From: Sanguinoderma infundibulare
Lineage: Eukaryota; Basidiomycota; Agaricomycetes; Polyporales; Polyporaceae
Length of the DNA stretch: 64,000 nucleotides
NCBI GenBank assembly: GCA_032821775.1
Contig: JAVLRN010000018.1
Span: 310,001-374,000, forward strand
Reading direction: 5' to 3'
The notes under the pieces are model-generated. The model did not search any database. It had not been told where the DNA came from and worked only from the letters and a program-made list of their open reading frames with translations. Positions 45,653 to 58,171 of the stretch are shown piece by piece; the first letter of the stretch is position 1, and every line of letters begins with the position of its first letter. Both the position numbers and the translations under genes were made by a program.

Positions 45653-46835
45653 ATGTCCTACGCCCCGTCTTACCCTCAGCCCGGTGGTGGTGGGTACCCC
45701 GGCGCCGTGGCCCATGGCCAGTCCCCCTACCCCCCACCGCCCCCACCGCCTCAGCAGGGCTACTCTACGGCAGGTGGTCCTCTTCCGCAGCAGGGTTACC
45801 CTACGGCAGGTGGTCCTCCTCTCCAGCAAGCCTACTCTACCCCAGGTGGTCCCCCTCCCCAGCAGTACCAGTCTCAGGGCGCGTCCTCCCTCCCATCCTC
45901 GGGTGATGTCGAAGGCGCTCATTACCGCATCGACCACCGCGACAGCAACTCGATGCTCTACCTCCGCATCCAGCCCAACTACCAAATCAAAGCCAAGCCG
46001 GGCAGCATGGTCGCCATGGACGCGTCCGTGCAGATCAAGGGCAAGCTCAAGCTCAGCATGAAGAAGCTCCTAACCGGAGGCGAGGTGCGTACCGTCTACC
46101 CCTGCTTATCCCCAAGAGGACAATAGGGCCGACGTCATCGCTGCGTGCGTTTGACAGATGTCGGAGTCGACGTTTACCGGACCCGGGGAGGTGCTACTCG
46201 CGCCGGAGATTTGGGGCGACATCGTGCCCATCCGGCTCGACGGGGCGCAGATCTGGAACGTCGGCCGCGACGCGTTCCTCGCGTGCACGATGGGCGTGAC
46301 GCGCACGACGAAGAGCCAGGGGTTCGGGAAGGCGCTCTGTGAGTTTTCGGTTCTCGCGGGCGTGGGTGTCGGATAGGGGCGTGCTGACGTCGTTTCTCTA
46401 GTCTCGGGCGAGGGCCTTTTTGTGTATGGGGTCAGCGGCCTGGGCGTGATGTGGGTGCAGAGCTTGGGCGCGATCACGTCGAGGACGCTCCAGCCTGGCG
46501 AGCAGTGGATTGGTGCGTACCGCTCTCACATTCCACGCGAGTCAGTTTGTTTGACTGATGCGATTATACAGTCGACAACGGACACCTCGTTGCGTGGACG
46601 GCGCAGTACAAGGTTGAGCGTATCGACGCGGGCGGCTTCCTCTCCTCTATGCACACCGACGAGGGTCTCGTCTGCAGGTGCGTCGGATCGTTCTACGTTT
46701 CGCATCGGTCGTAGATGATGCTGACGGCGGATGATCAGATTTACCGGCCCAGGAATCGTCTACATCCAGTCGAGGAACCCCGAGACGCTCAGCCAATGGA
46801 TTACCGAGCAGATACCGCCGAGGAGCACCAGTTGA
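45653..46835 (+). CDS. AIM24-family (DUF124) protein
   Basis: A Pro/Gln/Gly/Tyr-rich N-terminal tail (residues 1-80, repeats of the type PQQGYSTAGGP) precedes a TRAP-like beta domain: LRIQPNYQIKAKPGSMVAMD, KLKLSMKKLLTGGE, STFTGPGEVLLAPEIWGDI, GLFVYGVSGLGVMWVQSLG, TLQPGEQWIVDNGHLVAWTA, FTGPGIVYIQSRN and a final WITEQIPPRSTS. Five exons join in frame, giving about 315 residues. Yeast AIM24 is a mitochondrial inner-membrane protein linked to MICOS. This member lacks a mitochondrial presequence and resembles the cytosolic fungal subgroup, so its role is unknown. Its last codons and stop have been copied, inverted, to 35606-35626. Confidence 0.85.
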
Positions 46836-47546
46836 ATGGTGACCATGGACGATACTTTGGTGACCGTGAATGATATGTTGTACCATAGGAAGGACACGAT
46901 GATTTTGGAATCTCTAGGTTATCTATGCTTCGCCTCCAAGTTTCACCGCAGGCTGTGTGCTGGTTCGTCACGGTTGGCATCTGCGAACTAGCACGGTTGG
47001 CATCTCAGCACGGGATCCCACGCCAACTCCGAGTGGACTTCAACGTCCAATGGGTGCCTGAGAGCCCAGACCGCTAACGATGAGAATGTGGTCTAACCGT
47101 TTCCTGCTGCGTCCATCAACGCTGTTAGCTTCTACAGCATTCGGACGCCTCATGCAATAACTAACATATTTCCCTGCATTTCCCAAGTACCAGCGCGAGA
47201 AACACAGCTTTCGTGAAAGAGAATTTCATACTGTCTTCGATGTGAACGCGATCCGACTTGAGAACGTACCAAGCTTCAACCGGGGCACGTTCGCACCTCT
47301 ATCTCAATTCCCAACGTCTGAACCTTCGGGGAGCGAACTGCTGGCACCCGAGTCACACGGCACGAGTCGCACGATACACGATACACGACACAACAATGTG
47401 ACTTCAAGGTCAAGGTTATGAAATTCATCTATTCGTTCTACTCCCGTGACAATACGACCGAACTACATCCAGAGAATTAGCTGACCACTGGAAGTGTACT
47501 TGGACCCGCCTCGGATCGCCAACCGGGAATGCGGTCGGGGGACGAC

Positions 47547-48226
47547 TTAGAGGTGGGGAGGAGGTGAGGGCTTCGGCTTGGGCGGGGGAGCAGCGGCCTC
47601 CCGAGCCGCATGAGGGGGCGGCGGGGAAGGCTTGGGCTTTGGCGGGGGAGCAGCAGCCTCGGCCTCAGCCTCACGAGCGTGCGGGGGCAAAGGAGAGGGC
47701 TTGGGCTTTGGCGGGGGAGCAGCAGCCTCACGGCCCGCGTGCGGGGCAGGCGGCGCCGGAGAAGGCTTGGGCGGGGGAGCGGCAGCCTCACGCACGGCAT
47801 GCGGGGGAGGGGGCGACGGCTTGGGCTTTGGCGGAGGCGCAGCTTCCTCCCGGCCCTCGTGCGGAGGGTGCGATGGCTTAGGCTTAGGCGGGGGAGCGGC
47901 GGCCTCACGAGCCGCATGAGGGGGAGGCGGGGAGGGCGAGGGCTGAGGCGGAGGCGCTGCAGCCTCACGCCCCGCGTGCGAGGGCGGGGGCGACGGCTGA
48001 GGCTTCGGTGGGGGTGCAGCAGCCTCCCGGAGCGCATGCGGCGGCGGTGGAGGGAGAGGAGAGTGCACTGCAGCCAAGCTGCAGAAAAGTATATGAGCCT
48101 CACGTGTATGAGAAGACGGAATGGAAGCTTAGCTGGCACTCACCCGTCCTCGGGGGCCCCAAGCGGAGCGCCGTATCCGCTCACGGCGAGCGCGATGAGA
48201 GCGTACAAGATGGTAGCGGACCGCAT
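47547..48226 (-). CDS. Secreted proline-rich repeat protein, 8 repeats
   Basis: It has the same organisation as the copy at 33862: signal-peptide exon 48226-48144 (MRSATILYALIALAVSG), an intron, then a repeat exon from 48078 to 47547 with eight units of the HA-x-RE-AAAPPPKPKPSPPPP type. It encodes 204 residues. One unit is altered (KPSHPPHEGREEAA). It lies downstream of the AIM24-family gene in convergent orientation. Confidence 0.7.
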
Positions 48227-48326
48227 CGTGGCTGGGGTTCGAGACTGAAGGATGAGTGGTTCAGAACAGAGGGGGGAATGCAAGTGGAGTGCGACGACCT
48301 GAGGTTTGGAGAGACAAGCAGTCCGC

Positions 48327-48334
48327 CTTTTATA
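48327..48334 (-). promoter_or_regulatory. TATA box of proline-rich gene, copy 2
   Basis: CTTTTATA on + (TATAAAAG on -) lies 101 bases upstream of the start codon, in the same context as in copies 1 and 3. Confidence 0.6.
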
Positions 48335-49366
48335 TGTGAGTGGCGTCCGGGCCTTAGTATTCGAGCACCGTACGTCACGGTGTGGGCTGGGTGTCGACCT
48401 CGTGTTGTTTGACGATGTGCGGGCCCGCAGTTCGGTATGCATAGCCATTAATCGTCTCAAATCCGACGAACGGCCGACTCTTCGGGTGTGGCAGGTATAA
48501 GCGGGAAACCGTTTTACGGTCTCTCTAGTCTTTAGCGTGAATCTATGCATCGCGTGTATCACAGAATATATCCTTTAGACGCGAATTACGGTCAGTAAGT
48601 AGCAGGTCAAACCTCGAACGAGACGCACCGATTTCGTGACCGGATGAGGAAGCGGTGGCGGAGTACTAGCTCGCCTCAGTAATTCGAGGCGCGTCGTCCT
48701 CGCTAGCTGGCTTCCTACTAGTAGGGATCCGAGCAGCGGGGAAGCATATTGGTGAGGATCGCCACGCGATTCCTGCCCAAGCGGTCAGCAAACGCCGGCC
48801 GATGTCCGCAGCACGCCAATCTGAAGGCTCTGCGCTAACCAGCCGCAAACATGCATCGCATACGCATACGCCGTACAGCCATGCTCAGGAAGCACCTGTG
48901 AATCACTCCAGCTTCGCTGCGCAGCTCTGTGCGCCTCATCTAGAATAGAGAACTTTTATACACTGTCATCTTTTGGTTCGCCACGGTCAGCGATGGAGAC
49001 TCTACTTAGCAGTAACGTTTGGCCTCTAGGTTCGGCCAAACCCCTCACCCGTGAACGCTACCCTTGGTCTGGAGTAGCTTGGCATCCGCGTATGTGCCCA
49101 TTGATCGGTTTCTGGTAGTAAGTACGAATAGACGGTAGAGTATACAACGACACTTGCAAGTTCGACGCCTATTAGGCGTCTCCCACTTGCAAGTCCCCGG
49201 GATAGGCGCCGGCAAACATAGCCACATTCTCACCTCGTCTCACCCCCATAGCGGCCTCTACCGTCCTCGTTGGCGTCCCCGCCATTGCCCCACCTTCTGC
49301 TCGTTGGTCGGCCTTACCGGCGACCATCACGAGTGCAAAAAAAGTAGGTAACCGCTTCCAAAAAAA

Positions 49367-49450
49367 GGGTCACCCGCGGGCTCGAACCTCCGGCATGCAA
49401 TCCCTACCACTAATTACTGATCACATTATCCACTAGACCATCAGTGCCCA
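49367..49450 (-). other. tRNA-like module with pol III boxes, near the element's left end
   Basis: On the minus strand an A box TGGTCTAGTGG (49440-49430) and a B box GGTTCGAGCCC (49388-49378) are spaced as in a tRNA and followed by seven T (49366-49360), a pol III terminator. The acceptor and T stems do not pair well, so this is a tRNA-derived or SINE-like sequence rather than a working tRNA. Confidence 0.6.
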
Positions 49451-50983
49451 ACAAGAGGCCAAGATTTAGGCAATACATACCCTTCTTCTGGCCCGCAAAC
49501 TTGCAAGTATGTTCCTCCGCCAGGACTTGCAAGTTCACTGACTAATTCAATATGAGGGTATATGCGGGGTCAGTGGTACACCTATTTATTGTTATAGGAC
49601 TGGTTTTATTTACAAGCAAAAAATTCAAGCTGCCCTCGATGAGGAAAAAGCAGGCTCGCCCATCTGGAAGCATGCGGCCGACTGACCGTGGTTCCTGCAG
49701 GTGAGCATCGCCCTCCCCCATCGAGAACAGGCATGCGAAGTGTCTGAGGCTCTGAGCTCAGAGTCGTAAAAGGTCCAAGAATTTAAATAAAACAGCAGAG
49801 ACAGCGGAGCATGGGCTCTCGACCGCCTCAGGCTTGTTCATTCGAGCGCGTGCACACAACCGCTCCCCATAGACAGCATAGAAATGGGTACAGCAATATA
49901 GCACATGTAAACACAGAAAGGAAAGAGTGCAGGGAGGTGAGTCTTGCAGAGAGAAGGGGGCGCGCAGGGTGCTCTCCTTGTCCGGAGAACTCGGCTCCTC
50001 CACTTCGCCTAGCGGCACCCCATCCGGGTCCAAGTCCAGCCCTGGTTCCCCCCTCGGCGTGTTCATCACCAGCGCCGACGACTGCAGGTCCAGGCCAAGA
50101 TGCAACTCCCATGCAGACAGCACCAGTATCGACATCAACAGCGGCTGGAGCTGGCTCGCGTTTCAGCTCAGCATCAGTAACAGCGGGAGTGCAAACATGG
50201 GCGAGAGCAGTGGCGGCTTGCAGTCATGATCGTGGTCGTGTTTCTGTTTGCGGCTGGTTGACGCGCTCAGTTCTGTCATGGGCAACGGCAGTAGCGGGGT
50301 AGCCACGGGCTGGGGGGATGCCGTCCACCTGTATCCATAATCGATATCTGGTGACGGCGGTTGTGTGTTGCCACAGCACTGGTCTGGAGCCATCAACGCA
50401 ACCGCAGTGTGTGATGGAAACTCATATGCGGGTGAGGCCGTCACTCGGTCTGCAAAGGTGTAGTATAAAGGGGGAGGTCCATGCAGGGGGGGGGCCCATG
50501 GAGGATGTGGAGCTGTGGTGGTGTCCTGGTGGTGGGTGGGCGTTTCAATAGCTCGGTCCGAACAGGCACGTGGGTCTTGATGATGATGATAGGGGTGGAT
50601 TGCTTAGGGTAGGTGAGAATATGCTCTCGGATGCAGCTTGACAGGGCACATACCACGTTCCGAGCATATTACCGCTGTAAGACCAAAGTTAGACGTGCAA
50701 GAAGACAGAGACAAAGGAGGAGGTGAACACACCCGATGCCTTCTCATATTAACCCACATGCGCTCTGTGGAATGCACGCATGCCAGCAGCATAGCCAACC
50801 CAGAGGGAGGCAGGGTCCAAGTCGAGTATCACAGCAGTCATGCAGGTTCATGCATGCTTGCAGTCATTGACATGTCCAAAGGGACCGTCTGTCCCTCTTA
50901 CGACCGACGTGTCCATGAGCCCTCCTTCCTGCCCATCGACAACCAGAGGAGCCACGAAAGAGTAGACGTATATTGGGACTTAC

Positions 50984-51062
50984 GATATGTCTTCTTGATA
51001 TCCTCTGTGCTCGTGTCCACCGGCACCCCAAGGAAGTCATAGCATTCCATCTCCAGTGGCCT
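50984..51062 (-). pseudogene. Captured J-domain (DnaJ/Hsp40) fragment
   Basis: The minus strand reads ECYDFLGVPVDTSTEDIKKT followed by YR and a GTAAGT donor at 50983-50978. This is helix I and helix II of a J domain with a normal exon edge. No HPD motif follows in frame; a possible remnant VKLHPRAY lies at 50604-50660. It is a host gene fragment carried in the element. Confidence 0.65.
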
Positions 51063-51578
51063 CTCCTGCATCCCAATCTTCCTCCCTTTCTGCGCCGCTT
51101 GCGAAGCCAATGCTGCGCCCCTGTTCCCGCTCTGTGCCCCAGACAAAAGAAACGATGAGGACCTGCAAGACACATCAAAATGCAGCCCGGGCACCTGGTG
51201 CAGAGGGGGGAGGTATTAGTGTGAGCACGACCACCATCTGCCCGGGCAACACGTCCTTGAAGTCTTGAAAGCCGCAGATGCCAATCTTGAGGTGTGAAGG
51301 AGGTGCCAGCATTGACAATGACACAAGAAAGACTGAGGCGGAAGCTCAGAGCCCTGGGGGGGAAGCCAGGGAGGAGGCAGGATGAAGGCCTTGCAGGCCG
51401 TCAGCTCGGGTTCGGGTTTGGCCTCGGGTCGACTAAGTCCGACCGATGGCAGGCGTGCGTTGTGGGCGGGATGGTGGTGGGATACTTCCAAGTTTGGCAA
51501 CTTGCAAGTGTGCGGGACAGATTTCCACGAGGCGTTGGCGGAAAAAGGTATATGAGTCTGGAACAAGGTATTAAGTCA

Positions 51579-51660
51579 AAGCCTACTTAGCTTAGTTGTC
51601 AGAGTGCCTTGCTCATATGTTGGGGCCAGGGGTTTGAACCCTGGCTGCATTAAGTTTTAA
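51579..51660 (+). other. tRNA-like module, near the element's right end
   Basis: An A box TAGCTTAGTTG (51588-51598) and a B box GGTTTGAACCC (51631-51641) sit in a good T stem (CCAGGG/CCCTGG), and four T follow at 51656-51659. The presumed anticodon loop reads CTCATAT (CAU). The acceptor stem does not pair, so it is probably a SINE-like head derived from a Met-type tRNA. Confidence 0.55.
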
Positions 51661-51781
51661 ACTGATTTTCTGGGCACCAATCGTGAGAAGGTGGCTGTGT
51701 TTTCCGGCGCCTATGCCCAGGACTTGCAAGTGGGAGATGCCTAATAGGCGTCGAACTTGCAAGTGCTGTTGTATACTCTAC

Positions 51782-52349
51782 ATCTATGGATGCGCCTCTG
51801 ACACTATGGATACAACATAACACTTATAACGACACTCGTACAACAACTTGCAGCCCCATCAACTCGAATGCCACGACAATGGCCACCCTGAACTCATCCT
51901 CATCATTAACTGTGTGACCCTCACCCGCCGGCGGCAGGCATGCTGGCAAAGTACGATTCGCACAGACAAAGCACAACTAGATGCATATCAGTTGTCTAAA
52001 GCATTCTAAAGGTGTCATCTCAATGGCTACGTGTCCATAAATTTCTCGAGTTAAGTTCGCGAATTCTTGAGTGGTTACACCAAGTCTGACGTCAATTTAC
52101 AGTACATAGGACCCCTACCATGCCTTCAGTCAACAAGGAAGTCTCCCGCCGCACAAAAATGGGTCCCAGTTTGGGCCATTCTTCCACTCGTACTCAATCA
52201 CGTTTGCTGTCCACCGCACCTTCTCCCCATACACAATCGTGATCCAGCCCAGCGTCACGTCGATCCCTGCACTTACCCCCCCAAATGTCCACACCTTCCC
52301 GTCGGTGACATACTGCACCCTCTGGATCCATTTCACCTTCAGGCCTGCC
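51782..52349. repeat. Unit A tail, copy 3 left part
   Basis: It matches 3410-4000: the alpha-galactosidase 3' flank and then the C-terminal end of a DJ-1 gene. It is interrupted at 52350 by the Copia element. Confidence 0.85.
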
Positions 52350-52700
52350 TGTTGAGCACAGTGGGGGTTGCCCACTGTGGGATGCAACTAGACGCAGCAG
52401 TCACACATACTCACCTGGCTGGAGAGGTAGAGAGGCTGTAGAGGCGAGTGAGGAGAAGAGTAGAAGAACTGCTGATATTAGGGCCAATAGGGGCCATATA
52501 TATACTATAGAACGTACTGCATTACTAAGGCTATACAGTACAAGACATGCCATACCGGGATACAAGGTATGGCATCACATGAGATGATCATGTGCGGCGG
52601 CTATACAGCGCCTGTGCAATGGATGTGATATCGGGCTGTGCCGATATCAAGATACACAGCTATGCCGTGCAACGCTATGCTCAGCTATGTGCGTTCAACA
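52350..52700 (-). repeat. Copia 3' LTR
   Basis: It differs from the other LTR at 8 of 351 positions, all transitions. It contains an inverted repeat, CACAGTGGG/CCCACTGTG, near one end. A purine tract (GCGAGGGGGAG on -, 52701-52711) abuts it as polypurine tract. Confidence 0.92.
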
Positions 52701-52750
52701 CTCCCCCTCGCTAAGTACGCACTCACAAGTATGCAAGCAGATATGGCGCT

Positions 52751-55700
52751 TTAAGCTGCCTTAGGGAAATGCAAGCCAAGATGAGGACGGAAGTGGTGGA
52801 ACTTTACAGTGCCCAAATTCTTGGTGAAAATATCAGCAGGATTATCAGTCCCTTCGACATAGAATATGTTGGTGATACCTCAATCGTACACTTCGCGAAC
52901 ATAATGGTAACGGATGTCGATGTGCTTCGACCTTGCTTCCGTGACAGCATTTTGTCCGATGTGTATGGAGCCTTGATTATCTCCAGATAGTGGTATGCAA
53001 CTGAGGTTATAGCCAAGTTCAGCAAGCAAGTTGTGAACCCAGACTATTTGGCGACTACAGTCGCTCATTGCCATATACTCAGCCTCAGTGGAGGAAAGAG
53101 CAATGGTCTTCTGCGCACGTGAAACCCACGAGAATGCGCAGTTCGCTAACTTTAGCATGAAGCCGGTTTGCGATTGTCGAGAGTGTGGGTCTGAAGCCCA
53201 ATCACTGTCGGTTGCAGCAATTAAGCCGAGTTGAGAATCGCCATTGTAAACCAAGGCATAGTTCTTGGTACTGACGAGGTAGCGGCAAATGTGAAGTGCC
53301 TTGCTGAGATGATCCTCGGTCGGGTTTGCAGCGTACTGTGCCAGTTTGGTCACAGCAAAAGCTATATCTGGCCTCGTACCTAGCATGAGGTAGAGTAGAG
53401 AGCCGATAACTTTCTGGTACCTGGAGTGAAGCTCCGGTGTAGCTTGTCCTGTGTTGGGGGCAGGTATGTAACCCGCAGGGAGTGGAGTTGAAGATGGTCA
53501 CGCGTTTGTCATGCTGCAGGGGTCCAGTACTTTCTCCAAGTATGCGCATTGATCTAAAAAGATCTTTTGGCCAATACGAGTGATGCACATGTGCAAAAAC
53601 TCCTTTGCATTGCCTAAGTCGCGGCATTCCCACTTGTTCATGAAGCGAGCTTTAAGTCTAGCTACAAGCTTCTTGTCGTGCCCACAGAAAAGCACATTGT
53701 CAACGTAGATGATTACAACTACTATAGCACCATTAGAGTGACACTTGTAGATGTATAAACTTGCATCGTTGGTGAGCCGGTGATAGCCCATCAACTTCAT
53801 GAATTCAGACAAGGTGTGCCACCACGCTAAACCTGCCTGCTTAAGTCCATATAGAGCACGCTTCAGTCTGAAGACTTTGTGCTCAGAGCCAGGGATGCGA
53901 AATCCTTCTGGCTGCTCCAGGTAGATCTCCTCATCCAGCTTGCCATACAAATAAGCACTGCGAACATTGAGTCCTGAGATGTGCCAGTCTTCAAGTGCTG
54001 CAAGAGCCATGATGAGACGGACTGTCTCGAAGCAGACAACTGGAGAGAATATCTTGTCGAAGTCTTCGCCTTCGACCTGGGAGAAGCCTTTCGCTACAAG
54101 TCTGGCTTTCTTGTGACCATCAGTTTTGACGTCAAATACCCAGTGGTTTTTCATGACCTTACATCCTTTCAGACGGTCGACCAAGTCATAAACATTGCAC
54201 CTGCGAAGGGCCTCTAATTCTTCATGGCAAGCGGTAAACCACTCCTTTTGCTCAGCCTTTGGTAGACTGGTAATATCGCGATAAGTCCACTCGCGCACAT
54301 TGGGCGGTGAGACTTTCTCCCCCTCATCTGGTGGAATCGCCTTTGCAATAAGGTATTGGATGAGACTAGCTCCCCCTTCCCGGCATAGTTTTGCCACATC
54401 AATTCTAGAGGCATGCAAGACACCTTCAACTTCTTCTAATGAGTGACCTGACGACTCTTCTTCTGATTCATATTCATCTTCGTCTTCATCCTCATCGTCA
54501 TCATCATCATTGTCATTGTCGGGGTCTGAGCGATCTGGACTAGGAGCGGCTGACTGAGGTTGAGGCAGGGGTTCTGCAGGTATAGGTATTGGGTCTGAGC
54601 CCAAGTCCTCCTCTTCCTCATCATCATCGTCGCTACCACTAGATGAGATTACAGGGGTTGATTCCCTGTGCGTGCGCATCGAAGGTGGAAGTGGAATGGG
54701 TGGTCTGCATACAGCAGATCTATCGCATGATTGTGGAAGTGATCGGGCATGGCTAGGTCCGGGAACCTGCTCATCCCTTGAAGGTGGTGCGGTCCGAGAG
54801 CGACTCGGTATCTTGCCAACCAACCTCTTCTATGATCCCCGTTTCTCAACATCCTTAAAAATGTCCGTAGGGTGACGTGATTCACCATAGACATTACCTT
54901 TGTGAACTGGTACATTCCGCTCCCTCACAGACCATCATGGTGCGACTGGCTGTTCAACTGGAGGAGGTTGCAGCGGCAGAGGGTGTTGCACTACTGGTAC
55001 ATCTCCTCCGTGCTGTGCACGAGGTTGAGGAGGTACAGGGGGTACAGCTGGAGCTGGTGCATGTGCTTGGCCTTGTGCATTTCCCTTGCCCTTTGTGGAA
55101 GGTTTTCTGGGAGGACGACGTTGCTCTTTGTCATCATCAGGGAGTAAAGAAGGAGTAGTTGCCTGGTCCACAGGTTCAACTGGTTCGGGTGCACTCTGCT
55201 GCCCATGTCGCTTCTTTTCATGTGTGCATTTCGGAAACAAACTTTCGTCAAATAGTGCTTGAGCAGCTGTGAAGATGACATTGTTTGGTGAGCACATAAA
55301 CTTATGATTGTGGTTACCAGCACCGACACCAAGATAAATCATCAGCTCAGATTTGGGTGATAATTTATTCCTGCAGACTTCGGGGGGTAAAAAGACATAT
55401 GCACCACAACCGAATATGCGTAGGTGACTGATGTCTGGCTTGGTACCATTCAAAAGTTCATAAGGTGTCCACCATTCAAGGCGACGAATAGGTGTCCTGT
55501 TGTACAGGTGCACTGTGTGTTCGAAGGAGAATTCCCACCAAGATTGAGGGATGCAGGCATCATGCTGCATTGCCTCGCTCTTGTCCATGAGCATACGAAT
55601 GATTTGCTCAGCACGGCCATTCTGTTGATGAATATGAGGTGCACTAGGTATGATCTTGATGCCTCTGTCTTTGAGCATGTTGTTAAAGGCGTGTGATTTC

Positions 55701-58171
55701 AGTTTGCCTCCAGAATCTGATTTCCACTTGATTACTTTCACATTGAACTGCATTTCGACATATGAGAACCATTGTTGTATAGCCTGCAGTGCATTATCTT
55801 TGGTGCGAAGGCAAATCACCCACACATACGATGAATAATCATCATAGAGTAGGATTGCATGCTGGTACTTGTGGTACGACAGCACAGAGAAAGATTTCAG
55901 ATCAACATGGATCAGCTCAAAAGGTCAGGATGCACGCTGATTGTCAATCGGGTGAGATTGTGATGGCATTTTGCCTTCAGCACATCCACGGCAAATCGAG
56001 TCCTTTTTGGGAGTCTCGACAATCAGACACTTATCAGTGTGTTTCCGAAGATGTCTCAACACATCATCTGAAGGATGACCTAAGCGACGGTGGAGAGTTT
56101 CATGATCTACGCCTCTCAGTGCAACCATGTTTCGTGCCTGTACAGGCTGCGCATAAATAACATAAATTGTATCACCAACATTGCACAGTTCAAAAGAAAC
56201 GACGTGCTCATTATTGCGGTAGAGCAAGATCTTGGCGGTAGTAGCATGCGCCATCATCCCGTCTCGCAGAAGAGCACTCATAGAAATGAGTTTGTTGGTG
56301 AGATTAGGAACAAAGGCAACATTTTTCAGCCTTAATGTTCCACCTGTTTCCAGTAATAGGAAAACAGTGCCTTCACCAGTCATATAAGTTATGCCATCAG
56401 CAGTATTGAGTGGTAGTTTGGTCTTGTAGTAGCGGAAATCGGCAAAATCACTCATAGAATAAGTGAAGTGCATGGATGCTCCTGAGTCGAGCATCCAAAG
56501 GTCGTTGTTAACAACTGATTTCGCTTTCCCCTTACACTTCGCGCACGCTGCATATGTAGAGTGGTGAATACATGTATTATCTTCTGTAGCCACTTGTAAT
56601 ACAGGTGTAGCTACAGGTACGCGCAATGATACTACACGATGAGAGGGTCTTGCGATACTAGTCACTGCCAATTGAGGCATGCAGTTAGCATACAACTTAT
56701 GGTGTAGTGGGGAAGGGACTGACCATTGACGATCGAAGAACTCCTCGATGTCGTCGTCCTGCTCGTCTTCACTGCTGAGCCCGAGGGACACAATGTCCTC
56801 CATGTTCACGTCCTCGGTGACCGCGCCTATGCGCTCCCTGAGGTGCGGCCTGATGTGCTCCCTGAGGGTGCGCCAGCAGCACTTGGGCTCATGGTCCTCA
56901 TGGTCTGTGTCCTCATTGCTGTCCACCTCGACGATCCATGCACTGCTGGGGCCCGTGAAGGGCATTGGGCTGCACGACACATCCGGGCTGGTGCGGCAGG
57001 AGTCCACACTGAACATCGTGGAGGATTCCGGCGATGAGCGTATTGAGTGCAGCTCTGTCACCAGCATCGGGACGGGGTCCTTGAGGGTGTCCTCGTTGAC
57101 GCAGCTGTATTGGCCACTGGCCATGATGAGCACCTCGAGCGTCTTAATGTGCTCAACAGTCGGCTCCATGCCTAACTGCGTCGCAAGGGCGAATGCACGC
57201 GTGAGCGCAGGGTACTGGTGGTTGGGGCCGGTCTCCACGCAGACAGGCTTGTGCAGGAGCGTGCGCAGGTCCTCCAAGTGCAGCAGCATGCCCTTGGTGA
57301 TGGTAGGGAGTTCAGCGACGTGTGCGATGTGGGCATGCTGGTGCACACCTTGGTGCTGTTGGAAATGGCTGCATCCTCTGCGCCGACCACGATGTCCTTG
57401 GCCTTGCTGCTGCTGCCCCTGAGGGCGCTGCTGCTGGTGCTGCTATCCATGCGGGCGCTGCTGTTGCTGCTGCCCTTGCAGGTGCTGCTGCTGGTGGAAG
57501 GTAGGGTCTTGCGGCTTGCGCTTGACCACTGAGATCTTGTTCGCACTGTTGCGCGGCTTCTGCTGGTGGCACCCCTGGCGCTGCTCCCAGTGCATGATTA
57601 TGCAGTTGCATACTTCATCAAAGGTCACCTGGCGCATGGCAGGGTTCGCTGCTGTGCCAGTGATCCCCGAGATGTAGACCTGGATGATGGGGTCCATTGC
57701 CGGCAGGAGCTTCGAGAGGAGGATCATCCCCTTGATGTGCTCAGCGACGGTGAACTCATTGGTCTCGAGGGTTTGGAAGTGAGCGCGGAGCTTGTCCATC
57801 ACTGGGATGGGGTTGCCGTCAGCAGGGATGGTGATGCCCATGGCGGCACGGAAGTCCTGGTAGACGACCGGGATGCCAGGCTTGCTGTAGGTGTCCTTGA
57901 GGTGGTCCCAGACCTCCTTGGTGGTGGTCTTGGACTCGATTGCAGTGCTGATGGCATCGTCAACACAGAGGCGAATGTTGCCTCGCATGGAGGAGTCGTC
58001 CTCATCCCACTTGTCGATCTCATCCTGATCGGCAGTGGTAGCAGGCTTGGTCCTAGTCATCGGTTTGACCCAACAACTCTTGGACTGGAGGAAAGCCTGC
58101 ATTTTCGGCGCCCACACAAGGTAGTTGGGGCCAGTGAGGAGAGGAATGGCGTTGACGAGGTCCTTCGACAT
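52751..58171 (-). pseudogene. Copia Gag-Pol frame with six nonsense codons
   Basis: From the ATG at 58171 to TAA at 52751 there is one 1807-codon frame without a frameshift. It is stopped at 57445 (TAG), 55927 (TGA), 54937 (TGA), 54832 (TAG), 53500 (TGA) and 52882 (TGA). Gag (58171-57446) has UBN2-like features. The protease motif is LDSGASMHF, the pre-integrase zinc finger LHRRLGHP with CRGC, the integrase has YDDYSSY, SDSGG and QQNGRAE, and RT has YGLKQAGLAWW. The RT active site reads YVDN and NVRSAYLYG where Copia elements have Asp. RNase H has TDSDW, STEAEYMA and SGDNQ. The element is degraded and presumably cannot move itself. Confidence 0.92.

Larger units (their letters stand above)
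46825..49134. repeat. Unit B, copy 2 (inverted relative to copy 1)
   Basis: It begins inside the last codons of the AIM24-family gene and runs to 49134, where it is cut by the 2.65 kb element. This is the only copy flanked by the intact AIM24-family gene, which marks it as the likely donor site of copy 1. Confidence 0.85.
49135..51781. mobile_element. 2.65 kb terminal-inverted-repeat element, non-autonomous
   Basis: The first and last 95 bases (49135-49229 and 51687-51781) are inverted copies with about 88% identity, starting GTAGAGTATACAAC. Each end contains two copies of the 10-base palindrome ACTTGCAAGT around a second palindrome-like core, GACGCCTATTAGGCGTC. Further ACTTGCAAGT copies lie near 49500, 49526 and 51497. 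No transposase was found inside. The related MITE at 58895-59173 has an 11-base target-site duplication, which points to a Mutator-like superfamily, but other TIR groups are possible. The two flanks come from different duplicated blocks (unit B on the left, unit A on the right), so no target-site duplication is present. Confidence 0.8.

Noticed and set aside
49367..49450. Functional tRNA gene in the 2.65 kb element
   Set aside because: The boxes and terminator are good but the acceptor and T stems do not pair, unlike the true tRNA at 18022.
49150..51770. Repeated ACTTGCAAGT motifs as an array of regularly spaced repeats
   Set aside because: Spacing is irregular and the copies cluster at transposon ends. 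They are better explained as terminal binding sites.
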